Shown piece after piece: positions 35,788 through 44,840 of a stretch of 60,808 nucleotides of DNA (its first letter is position 1; each line of letters begins with the position of its first letter). Source of the stretch: Candidatus Cloacimonadota bacterium (lineage in GTDB: Bacteria; Cloacimonadota; Cloacimonadia; Cloacimonadales; WRIO01); contig JAKPKU010000072.1 of assembly GCA_029553545.1 (NCBI GenBank), positions 1 to 60,808 of the forward strand. Reading direction: 5' to 3'. The notes beneath the pieces were generated by a model. That model had not been told where the DNA came from, ran no database searches, and saw nothing but the letters and a program-made list of their open reading frames with translations. Made by a program: the position numbers and the translations under genes.

Positions 35788-37299
35788 TTGGAAACAGATT
35801 TATTAAAAAAACAGATTATTAATGAACTGAAAAAATTAGATATAAAAGCAAATCAATTAGAAGATAGTGATAGCATATTGCTCGATAGATTAATTGAGCA
35901 GTGTTTATCTCATGGATATACAGAATTATTAATTAAGCTAATTATCCATAAATGCACATATTTGTCGGATATAGGTGATTTTGACAAGGCATTTTCCTTA
36001 ATAAATGATGCTATTAAATTATCAAAAAAGTATAATTCAGTCAATTTGATGGGAGATTCTACTCTAAAAAGTGGCGTCTTGTACTTTAGGCAAGGTAATT
36101 TTGAAAAGGCTTTACTAAACTTTTTTGAGACATTAGAATTGTATACACGCACGGATAATACTGAGAAAATAGGTATTGCAACGAGGAATATCGGGGTCGT
36201 TTATCAAAGATCTGGAGATTATCTTAAATCCTTTCAGTATTTACAAAATGCTTTAACGCTCGCTAAAGAGCACAAATATAAAGAATTGCAGGCAAGTACA
36301 CTTTCTTGGCTCGGTATACTTGAAAGTTATTACGATAATTATGAAGATGCAATAAATTATTATATCGAATCAACCAATTTATTTGAAGAATTGCAAGACA
36401 AATATAATATTGCGGTGAACCTCAACTCAATAGGGCTTGCTTATACTATTTATAATGCTGAACTGGCTCATGAATATCTCAAGCAAGCAGAAGATATTGC
36501 ACGCAAGGATAATAATTATTTTGTTCTTGCTGATGTTTTACACAATTATGGATTGACTTTCTCTGAACAAAAAGAATATGACAAGGCATTAGAGAAATAC
36601 TTTGAATCTATTGAATGCCGAAAGAAGGCAATGTCTAATGATAAGCTTTCACATACATATACTAATATTGGTAATATCTATTGTATACAGGGCAAATATG
36701 ACCTTGGCTTAGAATACCTCAATAAAGGCTTGAAAATTCGTGAAGAGGCAAACTATCAAATTAGAATGGTTGATAGCTATTATGATATCGCATTCTGTTA
36801 TTTGGATAGCAAACAATATGATAAAGTTATTGAGATGTGTAATAAGGCTTTAGAGCTTGCTGTGCAGTTTAATGACTCATGGCAATTGTCAAATATTTAT
36901 GAATTATATTACCTATATCATAAAGAATTAGGCAACTTTGCTAAGGCATATGAGTTTTATACTCTTTATTATGATGAAAAGGCTAAAACAAAGGCAGAAA
37001 AGACATATGAAACGCTAATTTTGATGCAAAAGAAGTATGAAATTGCAAGCATTGAAAGAGCAGCAAATATTTCCAGACAAAATGAAACAAATAAAGGATC
37101 ACTTGCAATGGCGCTCACTGCAAACCATGAGATCAACCAACCGCTGATGATTTTACAAGGTAATCTTGACTTATTGCAAACAAAACTCGAAGCGAATAAA
37201 AATGAATCATATCAGCCAATTGTCGATAAAACCCAAGGCTTGATCAATGATATTAATAAAGTTTTAGATGATTATAAAAGCTATGTTGAGGATCTATAA
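35788..37299 (+). CDS. TPR protein with orphan histidine-kinase DHp-like tail (type A, copy 2)
   Basis: A 503-residue paralog of the gene at 32462, alignable from end to end; for example both have the segment EYLKQAE in the same place and a SWLGILE block. TPR units fill about 40-380, followed by a coiled coil. The C-terminal helix pair has the more canonical H-box GSLAMALTANHEINQPLMIL (H447) and a second helix ending at the stop. There is no ATPase or receiver. The TTG start at 35788 has GGAGG 5 bases upstream, the same arrangement as copy 1. The stop overlaps the next start (TAATG), so A2 and B2 are translationally coupled, which suggests the pair functions together. Confidence 0.75.
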   Translation: METDLLKKQIINELKKLDIKANQLEDSDSILLDRLIEQCLSHGYTELLIKLIIHKCTYLSDIGDFDKAFSLINDAIKLSKKYNSVNLMGDSTLKSGVLYFRQGNFEKALLNFFETLELYTRTDNTEKIGIATRNIGVVYQRSGDYLKSFQYLQNALTLAKEHKYKELQASTLSWLGILESYYDNYEDAINYYIESTNLFEELQDKYNIAVNLNSIGLAYTIYNAELAHEYLKQAEDIARKDNNYFVLADVLHNYGLTFSEQKEYDKALEKYFESIECRKKAMSNDKLSHTYTNIGNIYCIQGKYDLGLEYLNKGLKIREEANYQIRMVDSYYDIAFCYLDSKQYDKVIEMCNKALELAVQFNDSWQLSNIYELYYLYHKELGNFAKAYEFYTLYYDEKAKTKAEKTYETLILMQKKYEIASIERAANISRQNETNKGSLAMALTANHEINQPLMILQGNLDLLQTKLEANKNESYQPIVDKTQGLINDINKVLDDYKSYVEDL

Positions 37300-38846
37300 T
37301 GGAAAAAATTTATCATGAAATAGAAGAAATAGTTAAAGTAGAAAAATACCTGCTTGTAAAAAAACCCTCATATTATCGAGAAAAGTTTAGTAACTATTTA
37401 AAACAAATAGAAAATGAACCAAATAGTAAATGGCATCTGTTGCTAAATCTACGCCTTTTAGTGCTTTGTGCAAATGAAGAGATCGATGAGATAAAACAAA
37501 AATGCATTAGGCTTGATAAAGAATTTCAAGATGAAGAGCTAAGCGCAGAGATGTTCTTAACTTTTGCCAATAAACATCGCACATTATACGAATTTCAAGA
37601 GGCTCAAGACTATTATGAGATAGCCTTGGAAAAATATAAAGAGTTGGGCGATAAAATGTCATACTATTTGACAGATTACAATTATGCAGTGCAATTAATC
37701 ATGATGGAAAAACACTTTGATGCTTATAAAAAGCTGATAACAATCATTGAAGATAAGATTGTCAAAGAAGATAAATTGATGCAGATGTCTGTTTATTCAT
37801 GGCTATCAGTTATAGAATCATTTTTTAAGAACTATGAAAAAAGCATAGAATACAGCTTGTTGACAAGCGAGCTTGCAATGGAAATAAGAAATATGCATGC
37901 ATATGCTATTTCACAAAACTCCTTGGGGCTTGATTATAATTATATAGGAAAATATGATTTGGCATTGGAGGCGCTATTTTCAGCACTGAGAATAGGGAAA
38001 GATTATACAGATAATGACCTTTTGGCAAATACTACGCATAATATTGGTTTGATATATAAGACGATTAATGATTTAGATAAAGCAGAAGAATACTATTTAC
38101 AGTCTCTTGAGTATAGAAAAAAAGGCACAAATCTATACAATCTTACTCTTACTTATACAGCCTTAGCAAGCATTGCGCTTGGTAAACAGGCTTTTGATAA
38201 GGCAGAAGAATATCTGTTTAAAATCTTTGCTATTAAAAAGAAGTATAAATTTGATAAATACCTACAATTGGTTTATTTGGATTATGCAAATTTGCAGCTT
38301 GCCAAAAACAATTACCCCGCAGCAGAAGCCATTGCTGTGAATGTTATTAAAAATAGCAGCGAAGATGATTATCGAAAGTTATGGCGAGCCTATGGTTTAT
38401 TAGAAAAGATAAATGTTGAAAAAGGCGACTATACAACAGCTCTTGATAATGCTATCAACAAAAACAAATACCAGGAGAGCTTTCAAAAACTCGAATCTCA
38501 GCAAAAAGAGATATCTATGAAGAATACATTTGACCTGGAAAAAATCAAAGCTAATGTGAAAAAAAAGCTTGAGCTTGAAAAGCACGAAGATGCCTTAAGA
38601 GTTGCAACTAAAACAAAAGAAAAGCTGATTATGCCCCTCATACAAATGAAAGAATGCTTGATTGAACTGCAAAGTAGCATAAAAAAGGATGAATTATGCG
38701 ATAAGTATGAGATACAAATCACGAAAATGTTCAGTGCTACAGATAGAATAGAGAGTATTTTGAATAACTATGATAGTAATAAAAATATCTCTTTTAAGAC
38801 CTACTTGCATGATAGTGAAATGGTTGAATTTGAAAAGAATAAATAG
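37299..38846 (+). CDS. TPR protein with degenerate DHp-like tail (type B, copy 2)
   Basis: A 515-residue paralog of the gene at 34116. Both share the N-terminal pattern of IEE...YYxEK and NKWH/SKWH, the TPR layout, and the ending NISF...YL...SEMVEF. In the tail TKEKLIMPLIQM places E441 at the phosphoacceptor position. An acidic residue there in both B paralogs might mimic a phosphorylated state or simply mark loss of function. The function is unknown. The gene overlaps the type A gene by one base. No terminator is evident before the tRNA-Gly promoter. Confidence 0.72.
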   Translation: MEKIYHEIEEIVKVEKYLLVKKPSYYREKFSNYLKQIENEPNSKWHLLLNLRLLVLCANEEIDEIKQKCIRLDKEFQDEELSAEMFLTFANKHRTLYEFQEAQDYYEIALEKYKELGDKMSYYLTDYNYAVQLIMMEKHFDAYKKLITIIEDKIVKEDKLMQMSVYSWLSVIESFFKNYEKSIEYSLLTSELAMEIRNMHAYAISQNSLGLDYNYIGKYDLALEALFSALRIGKDYTDNDLLANTTHNIGLIYKTINDLDKAEEYYLQSLEYRKKGTNLYNLTLTYTALASIALGKQAFDKAEEYLFKIFAIKKKYKFDKYLQLVYLDYANLQLAKNNYPAAEAIAVNVIKNSSEDDYRKLWRAYGLLEKINVEKGDYTTALDNAINKNKYQESFQKLESQQKEISMKNTFDLEKIKANVKKKLELEKHEDALRVATKTKEKLIMPLIQMKECLIELQSSIKKDELCDKYEIQITKMFSATDRIESILNNYDSNKNISFKTYLHDSEMVEFEKNK

Positions 38847-38866
38847 AATAGATAAAGAGAAAAATC

Positions 38867-38895
38867 TTGACAAATAATGCTAACTTAAAAATAAT
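38867..38895 (+). promoter_or_regulatory. tRNA-Gly promoter
   Basis: TTGACA at 38867-38872, 17 bases, AATAAT at 38890-38895, ending 20 bases before the tRNA. This is the best -35/-10 pair in the window. Confidence 0.75.
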
Positions 38896-38915
38896 GATAT
38901 TGTTGATTAATCAAA

Positions 38916-38991
38916 GCGGGCTTAGCTCAGTCGGTAGAGCATCAGCTTCCCAAGCTGAGGGTCGCGGGTTCGAACCCCGTAACCCGCTCCA
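38916..38991 (+). tRNA. tRNA-Gly (anticodon CCC)
   Basis: A cloverleaf can be folded. The acceptor stem GCGGGCT/AACCCGC has one C-A mismatch, the D arm is AGCTCAGTCGGTAGAGC, the anticodon stem TCAGC/GCTGA has loop TTCCCAA, and the T arm contains GGTTCGAAC. The discriminator is T and CCA is encoded. T73 and the CCC anticodon identify glycine. It decodes GGG. Confidence 0.93.
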
Positions 38992-39017
38992 TTTTTTCAA
39001 CAAAAAGAAAGGCAAAT

Positions 39018-40712
39018 ATGACTGTTGATATTAGCCTGATGACTGCTAAAGATGGATCAAAAGTCCCTGTTATTAATAACTTTCCTGTGCATAGTACTTA
39101 TCAGCCAATAGAAGAAGGAAATAGACTTGCCAATACAATAATAAATGCTAATCATGGTACAGACTTGCCTTTAATTGTCTTTGGTCTGGGCTTTGGATTT
39201 CATATCAGACCATTACTAAACCATTTTAAAAGAATAATCGTCATTGAATCTCTGAGCGAATTAATACGTGTAGCAATTGAGTCCAAAGCAATAGAAGATA
39301 TATTGCCACATATAAGTATTATTGAAAAGCTTGAAGATATACCTTATTTGCCCGAGTATCATAGCCTCGCATTGAGATCTGAATACCGCTGGCAAGAAGG
39401 CTTTTTTCAAGAAGCTCAAAAGAGACTCAGCCTCAAAAAATCAAGTTATCAGATTAAACCTGATGAATTGCGTGTTTTAGTCAATTTCCCCATTTATGGA
39501 GGCTCTTTTACCACAGCTGAATATGTGAGCCAAGCATTTAAAGAACTTGGCTGTGTGGTGGAAACAATGGACAACTCTTTGGCTGATAAAATGCTCGATT
39601 ATATTTTAAAACTTGAGACCAACCAAAATGCATTTGCAAAGAGATTGACAGATATGATGAGCGATTTATTGTGGGATAAATACCTGAAGTTTAAACCGCA
39701 TATTGTTTTTTGTCTTGCACAGGCACCAATTGAACCACAGGTAATCAATGCAATAAGAAAAGCGGGATCTGTGGTGGCATTTTGGTTTGTGGAAGATTTT
39801 AGAAGATTCCCCTATTGGCAAGATGTGATTGATTATGTTGACTGCTTTTTCCATATTCAACGCGGAGAATTTGAGTATATCTTGGACAAGGCTCAGATTA
39901 ATAAGGCGATGTATTTGCCAATGGCTTCATCTGCAAACTTTATGGAATTGGCAAAGAATGATAATACTGATAGTGAGTTTTACAAAGCTGATATCTCTTT
40001 TATGGGCGCCGCTTTTACCAATAGAGTAAATTTCTTTTCACAATTACATGGCTTCAATTTAAAGCTGTGGGGTACAGGTTGGTATGATTTTGATATATTT
40101 AAAGACAAATGCCCACTGCAAGAGGCGAGAATAAGCATTGCACAGTCTGTGAAGATTTATCAGAACAGCAAGATTAATATTAATTTGCACTCTGCAATGG
40201 CTGATAATGTTTTTAATCAATATGGAGATTTTGTTAATCCACGAACCTTTGAGATATTGGCAGCGCATGGATTTCAGCTTGTCGATGACTCGCCCGTGAT
40301 AAGAGAGTTTTTTACTCCAGATGAAGATTTAGTTGTGTTTAATTCCATAGAAGAGGCTGTTGATAAGATCAAATTTTATCTAAATAATGATGCACTGAGG
40401 AAGAAAATAGCTGAAAATGGGTATCGTAAAGTGATGCAATACTATACATATAAAGATAGGATGAACACAGCTCTTAACTATATTACTAAAGAATTTCCCA
40501 ATGTATGTGCTCAAGTTGAGGAAGAACAAGGTAAAGTTGAAAAGATAATTAAGTCATTAAATGACAAAACTTTTACAAATATCATTAAGCAAATTCCGCC
40601 AGCTTTAAGAAACAGTTCACAATTAGTTTTAGATACTTTCATTCAAGACGAGAAAAATACCACCTATAAAACAATTTTTAAGCTATTAGGGACGTTTTTA
40701 GAGGGGGAATAA
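39018..40712 (+). CDS. CgeB-like GT-B glycosyltransferase with N-terminal extension
   Basis: Residues 1-150 form a Rossmann-like domain (LIVFGLGFGFHIRPLL, HFKRIIVIESL), reminiscent of motility-associated (Maf-type) glycosylation proteins. The region from about 155 to 520 is a GT-B fold: VNFPIYGGSFTTAEYV opens the N-terminal half, and the C-terminal half has the donor-site pattern NPRTFEILAAHGFQLVDD, as in CgeB/Glyco_trans_1_2 enzymes. It is probably a soluble enzyme that glycosylates a protein or surface polymer; donor and acceptor are unknown. It overlaps the next glycosyltransferase by one base. The AAAGG site before the ATG is moderate. Confidence 0.8.
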   Translation: MTVDISLMTAKDGSKVPVINNFPVHSTYQPIEEGNRLANTIINANHGTDLPLIVFGLGFGFHIRPLLNHFKRIIVIESLSELIRVAIESKAIEDILPHISIIEKLEDIPYLPEYHSLALRSEYRWQEGFFQEAQKRLSLKKSSYQIKPDELRVLVNFPIYGGSFTTAEYVSQAFKELGCVVETMDNSLADKMLDYILKLETNQNAFAKRLTDMMSDLLWDKYLKFKPHIVFCLAQAPIEPQVINAIRKAGSVVAFWFVEDFRRFPYWQDVIDYVDCFFHIQRGEFEYILDKAQINKAMYLPMASSANFMELAKNDNTDSEFYKADISFMGAAFTNRVNFFSQLHGFNLKLWGTGWYDFDIFKDKCPLQEARISIAQSVKIYQNSKININLHSAMADNVFNQYGDFVNPRTFEILAAHGFQLVDDSPVIREFFTPDEDLVVFNSIEEAVDKIKFYLNNDALRKKIAENGYRKVMQYYTYKDRMNTALNYITKEFPNVCAQVEEEQGKVEKIIKSLNDKTFTNIIKQIPPALRNSSQLVLDTFIQDEKNTTYKTIFKLLGTFLEGE

Positions 40713-42313
40713 TGGATAATAATATACTCATTGTAAATCTGACTCGTTTGGGCGATATAATTCAATCGATAGGGCTAATTAAAGGATTGAAAAAAAAATA
40801 CCCTTCAAGTCAAATACACTTCTTGGCAATGTCATCTTTTTCCGGTATTTTACAGAATATTGAGGGTATTGACGAGGTTATTAGCCTTGATGCTGTAAAG
40901 CTTGTTGATGAGATTAAAGGTGATTTTTGGTGTGCTTTTGAAGAAATAATTAATAAATTGGAATATCTAAATAGTAAAAAATATGACTTAGTTGTTAACC
41001 CGATTATGTCGATACAATCATCCTATCTGTGTGCCCTGATCAATGCTAAGCAAAAAAGAGGGATGGTACTCAATAAAGAGGGTGAACAGAGCGTGAAATC
41101 TGAATGGTCAGCGTATTTATTGGCAAATCAGCATAGCTTAGGTGACCACAGCTTTAATCTGGTGAATATCTTTGCTGGAGTAGCAAATGTCAGCTTTGAT
41201 CTTGACGCATATAGTATTAAGGCAAAGACAAAGATTAATGTGCAGATGGGTACAAATACCCTCAAAGTAGGCTTTCATGTCGGTGCAAGCCAATCAAATA
41301 AGACTTGGAAAATAGAGTATTTTAAAGAGGTGATCTTGCATTTGGTGCAAAACCCAAAATATGAACTATTTCTCTTTGGCGGTTATAAAGAAACTGAGGT
41401 AAAAGACTTTTTTAATGATATTAAACAGGCTAATTTTCATAATTGGATCGGTAAATTTAAGTTGGATGAGCTAATAAGCGCAGTGTCATTGATGGACATG
41501 TTTGTGACTAATGATACAGGTCCCATGCATATTGCTGCATGCGTGAAGGTACCAATCATCAACCTCTCCTTGGGTCCTGTTTCTATGTGGGAGACAGGCG
41601 CATACAGCGATAAAACAATTGCCTTGCAGGCAGATATGGACTGTCATCCATGTAGCTTTTCCTATGAATGCCCCCATTGGAATTGTCATAGTACCATCAA
41701 ACCAGAAGCAGTTATAAATTTAATAGAACAGCATTTTTCTCCAGCGATACGGCTCAATTTGCATGATAATGTCCTTTATTGGAAGGCAATTACAGATATA
41801 TTTGGCTATATTCATTGGGTTCCTCTACAAAAAAGAATGATACGAGAGCGTGAACTATTCTTTGAGCTGAAGAGATTAATATGGGGTATTACACTCAATA
41901 ATCAATTTGAAAAGCAAGAACAAATTACAGAGCAATATATAGAGTTTCTCAGTATTTATTATTCTTTTGGCAATTATCAGTTCAATGATATTAAGAGAGC
42001 CATAGATAATTTGCATAAATATTGTTTGCAAATCTCCCTATTATTAAAGGATATATCTAAACTTTCACAAAATACGAAAAATAATCTTGACAAAATACGG
42101 TCTATTTGGTCTAATGTTGTTAGCTTGAAAAACGAGATGTTTAATCAAGCTAAAGAATATAGTGTGATTTATGATTTTTTTCTTTATCTTAGCTTTACAG
42201 AATCAAATCTTGAGGCAGTAGATTTGACAGAATTATCAAAAGATACAATTATTGTCTACAACAGATTAAGCCAGCAATTAACTCTTTTTCAGACTGTGCT
42301 TAATAATTTTTAG
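40712..42313 (+). CDS. Glycosyltransferase family 9 (heptosyltransferase-like)
   Basis: The N-terminus NILIVNLTRLGDIIQSIGLI is the GT9 opening motif, seen in ADP-heptose:LPS heptosyltransferases. VGFHVGASQSNKTWKIEYF and FVTNDTGPMHIAACVKVPII are the family's donor-site blocks, with the conserved TGPxH. Catalytic similarity ends near residue 350. The final 180 residues are helical and unfamiliar, making the protein longer (533) than typical GT9 enzymes. Cysteines in DMDCHPCSFSYECPHWNC (about 309-326) may bind a metal. Coupling with the CgeB-like gene suggests sequential steps on one glycan. Confidence 0.85.
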   Translation: MDNNILIVNLTRLGDIIQSIGLIKGLKKKYPSSQIHFLAMSSFSGILQNIEGIDEVISLDAVKLVDEIKGDFWCAFEEIINKLEYLNSKKYDLVVNPIMSIQSSYLCALINAKQKRGMVLNKEGEQSVKSEWSAYLLANQHSLGDHSFNLVNIFAGVANVSFDLDAYSIKAKTKINVQMGTNTLKVGFHVGASQSNKTWKIEYFKEVILHLVQNPKYELFLFGGYKETEVKDFFNDIKQANFHNWIGKFKLDELISAVSLMDMFVTNDTGPMHIAACVKVPIINLSLGPVSMWETGAYSDKTIALQADMDCHPCSFSYECPHWNCHSTIKPEAVINLIEQHFSPAIRLNLHDNVLYWKAITDIFGYIHWVPLQKRMIRERELFFELKRLIWGITLNNQFEKQEQITEQYIEFLSIYYSFGNYQFNDIKRAIDNLHKYCLQISLLLKDISKLSQNTKNNLDKIRSIWSNVVSLKNEMFNQAKEYSVIYDFFLYLSFTESNLEAVDLTELSKDTIIVYNRLSQQLTLFQTVLNNF

Positions 42314-42324
42314 AGGAGTAGAAA

Positions 42325-42927
42325 ATGCAAATACAATTAAATGACAACACTTTTGAAATAAAAGTAGCTTCCATAAGCACTTTGTTAGATGTCGTTTCAC
42401 AAATTGAGACACGCATACCAAAGGGTCATGTTATTACTGAAATAGCACTAAATGAGCGTATATTAGAATCAAATTGGTTTTATAATGCAAATAAGATTTA
42501 TTTATTAGACGAAGATAGACTAAGCGTTAAAGCAGAAGACCCAAAAAACTTTTCTAATGAAGTGCTAAAGAACTCTAAAAAGCAGTTTTTGGTGATTCTT
42601 GAGGATTTTGAGCGCATTGCAAATTCTTTCAGAACAGAAGAAGAAAAGCTTGCAAATCAATACTTTATTCAAGGGATAGAAAACTTGCAATGGTTTTTTA
42701 AAATACTTGAAGATGCAGCTGTTTTAATCGGTAAACCGCTGACAAGCATTGCTGATGATAATAGAAACTTTAAAGAAATCATCACTGATGTGGAAAACAA
42801 ATTAGGCGATATAATCGTCTTGCAAGAAAGACAAGACTGGATTATGCTTGCCGACTCAATCGAATATGAGCTTGTCCCTGGATTAAGAAAAGTATTTAAA
42901 GTGTATGAGATTTTTGAGATAGAATAA
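42325..42927 (+). CDS. Protein of unknown function, linked to glycosyltransferases
   Basis: A 200-residue soluble protein I cannot assign. Residues 1-70 look beta-rich and ubiquitin-like (MQIQLNDNTFEIKVASIS), with YLLDEDRLSVKA closing that part. Residues 85-200 are helical and acidic (KKQFLVILEDFERIANSFRT). GGAG precedes the ATG and the gap to the GT9 gene is 11 bases, so it belongs to this operon. Adaptor or chaperone roles are possible but unsupported. Its end marks the end of the plus-strand block. Confidence 0.65.
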   Translation: MQIQLNDNTFEIKVASISTLLDVVSQIETRIPKGHVITEIALNERILESNWFYNANKIYLLDEDRLSVKAEDPKNFSNEVLKNSKKQFLVILEDFERIANSFRTEEEKLANQYFIQGIENLQWFFKILEDAAVLIGKPLTSIADDNRNFKEIITDVENKLGDIIVLQERQDWIMLADSIEYELVPGLRKVFKVYEIFEIE

Positions 42928-42956
42928 GATAGGTGTTTGGTTCTCGCATTTTTGGT

Positions 42957-43146
42957 CCTCGCTTCGCCTAATGTAGGGGCGAGCTTTGCTCGTCAGTAAC
43001 CGACGAAGTCGCTTGCAACCGTATGTACATTTAGCCTTAATTGTACCAGATAAAAATTGAAATATTCAATTCAACGGCTTCGCTGCACAACTAAGGATAG
43101 TTGTCGCTACGTTTTTTTGTCTCTACAAGTTGATATGCGAAGGTGT
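42957..43146 (+). repeat. Degenerate hairpin cassette and dispersed block in gene-free stretch 42928-43466
   Basis: GGTCCTCGCTTCGC (42955-42968) is a broken opener. Then come CGAGC-TTT-GCTCG, and GACGAAGTC as a remnant of the GCGAC-TTC-GTCGC hairpin. Later GTACATTTAGCCTTAATTGTAC is partly palindromic. The block 43096-43146 is the second copy of that at 22701-22750. A further block at 43386-43418 matches 32013-32045. No gene is seen. Confidence 0.7.
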
Positions 43147-43259
43147 GAGATCTTTGAATTAGAAAGGAAAAGATTTATAGACGCGGATTACGCTGGTATT
43201 TAAGGATTTTATGTTTTGAGCCAGCTCCAAAAAAGGCATAATAACGAAGGCTTTTTAAA

Positions 43260-43284
43260 AAACAGACTTTAACTTCGTCTGTTT
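43260..43284 (+). terminator. Possible terminator hairpin
   Basis: An 8-base-pair stem AAACAGAC/GTCTGTTT around a 9-base loop, followed by TATGTTTT. It is 330 bases past the last plus-strand gene, so it could also be another repeat-derived hairpin. Confidence 0.35.
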
Positions 43285-43466
43285 TATGTTTTGAATAAGG
43301 CATTAACGACTAATTCAAAGCTCTCACTTTTAGGGTTCAAAGCTTTAGACAAACACAAACGATAGATAAACTGTACCATATGTACCATGGAACAGTATTG
43401 CAAGTGCTTTAAAAAGTGTGTTGTCGTGTGTTGTTAAAAAATGTTCGGAAAAGTGTGTTGTGTTTT

Positions 43467-44126
43467 TTAGAACTCAATTTGGTAATTTAAGAGAGGTTTT
43501 AGTTCGCTATTAAGGCTAATAGAGAATTGACCTGTATTCTTTGTAACTCTTGCTGCATTAAAAGCGCTGGCAATATGATTGGCAATGATTGCCCCAGTGA
43601 GGGCTTTGGTGACGTCTTTATACTCATTTGAGTGCTTGCGCATGATCCTGTATTTGTTTTGGTCGGCTACTGTGTCCCATGCCCAGTAAATATTGTCTGA
43701 CAAAACATTATTGTTGATATAGTTTGTTTGAGCTTCGGTGTCATTGGGAAAGAGGCTTATTGCTTGATTGACAATGCTCTCATTATAACCACCAGAATTG
43801 TAGCCAGAGCTATTGAATCTGCCAACGATCAGGCGGAGGTCTTCATCATTGAGTTTACACGATACATGTGCTTTATTGTATGCATAAAGTAAAGATTCAT
43901 TGATTTTATTGTCCGCTTTGACATCATTGTACTTGTAGCTAAAGATCAAGCTAAGTTCGGAGGCAAAAAAGATATAAGCACTATTATGCCCCTGAGAGAG
44001 CTCACCCCAGCCAGGGATGATAGCAGACTTCGCAAAAGAGAGGAGTTTATTCGGGACTCGAGCTTCTGCACGTAATGATAATGCCATTATGATGAAGAGA
44101 AATAAGATTAAAAGCTTTGATTTCAT
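43467..44126 (-). CDS. Exported DUF5683-like protein, copy 3
   Basis: A 219-residue protein with an N-terminal signal peptide (MKSKLLILFLFIIMALSLRA). A family-like block SFAKSAIIPGWGELSQGHN is followed by a hydrophobic segment (AYIFFASELSLIF), then a charged region and a C-terminal AIIANHIASAFNAARVTKNT. This resembles the DUF5683 family of Bacteroidota and relatives, whose function is unknown. It is the last of three paralogs in one operon below the M6 protease. It is the most diverged: the GAGQLY motif reads GWGELS. Confidence 0.7.
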   Translation of the reverse strand: MKSKLLILFLFIIMALSLRAEARVPNKLLSFAKSAIIPGWGELSQGHNSAYIFFASELSLIFSYKYNDVKADNKINESLLYAYNKAHVSCKLNDEDLRLIVGRFNSSGYNSGGYNESIVNQAISLFPNDTEAQTNYINNNVLSDNIYWAWDTVADQNKYRIMRKHSNEYKDVTKALTGAIIANHIASAFNAARVTKNTGQFSISLNSELKPLLNYQIEF

Positions 44127-44154
44127 GTCTTGCCTCGCAAATGACTTTAAAGGG

Positions 44155-44832
44155 TTAAAAATTATATTCGTAGTTTAAACTAATGCCTTTACCATTGGGA
44201 TCAGGCACAGTGTAAAAATGATGTTTATTGTTTGCTTTAGTTGATTTTGCAGCATCAACAATAGATATAAGCCTATTGAGTAATAAAGACCCAAAAGTGA
44301 AGTTTGAATAGAGTAGATATTTTTGACGTTGAATACGCATATCTTTGAATTGTAATCTATTTTCATCGGTTTTCCAGTCCCAAGACTCATTACCTGTAAA
44401 TAAATGCGTATCTAAGTATTGCTCATAAGCCTCAGGGTCATTGTAGATTAATAAAAAGTAGTTTCTGGCAGCAAGAATGATTTCGTCATTATATTGCTCA
44501 CTACTGAGATAACCTTGCAGTATATTATACTTTTTGCCTGAGGTATTGGGGTCTGCTCCCGCTATTTCAGTAGCAAACTTCTTATAAGAGTTTTCTGTCC
44601 ATTTCCTTTCATTATCAAAGCGAGTTTTACCGAACCATAAAAGAGCTTCTGTTGCTAAGAAGATGCTTGCAGAGGTTTGATTTTCTATGTAAAGTTGCCC
44701 TGCACCTGGAAGAATGGCTGAAAAAAGCATGGCTTTGGGAACTGATTTTGTTTGATCAGCATTTAATAAGGTGAAGCAGGCGCTGAAGCTGATTAGTAAG
44801 ATGATTGTGATGAGCATTGTATTTTTGTTCAT
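44155..44832 (-). CDS. Exported DUF5683-like protein, copy 2
   Basis: A 225-residue paralog of its neighbours. The signal peptide covers residues 1-25. SVPKAMLFSAILPGAGQLYI (about 30-49) is the family hallmark, followed by a hydrophobic helix (ASIFLATEALLWF). The C-terminal NFTFGSLLLNRLISIVDAAK is a second conserved membrane-proximal segment. It is likely inserted in or attached to the inner membrane or periplasm. It is 8 bases from copy 1 and shares its operon. No enzyme motif is visible. Confidence 0.75.
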   Translation of the reverse strand: MNKNTMLITIILLISFSACFTLLNADQTKSVPKAMLFSAILPGAGQLYIENQTSASIFLATEALLWFGKTRFDNERKWTENSYKKFATEIAGADPNTSGKKYNILQGYLSSEQYNDEIILAARNYFLLIYNDPEAYEQYLDTHLFTGNESWDWKTDENRLQFKDMRIQRQKYLLYSNFTFGSLLLNRLISIVDAAKSTKANNKHHFYTVPDPNGKGISLNYEYNF

Positions 44833-44840
44833 TGAAAACC

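Noticed and set aside
38916-38991. tRNA-Gly as the integration site of an island
   Set aside because: No integrase gene and no repeated copy of the tRNA 3' end were found within the window.
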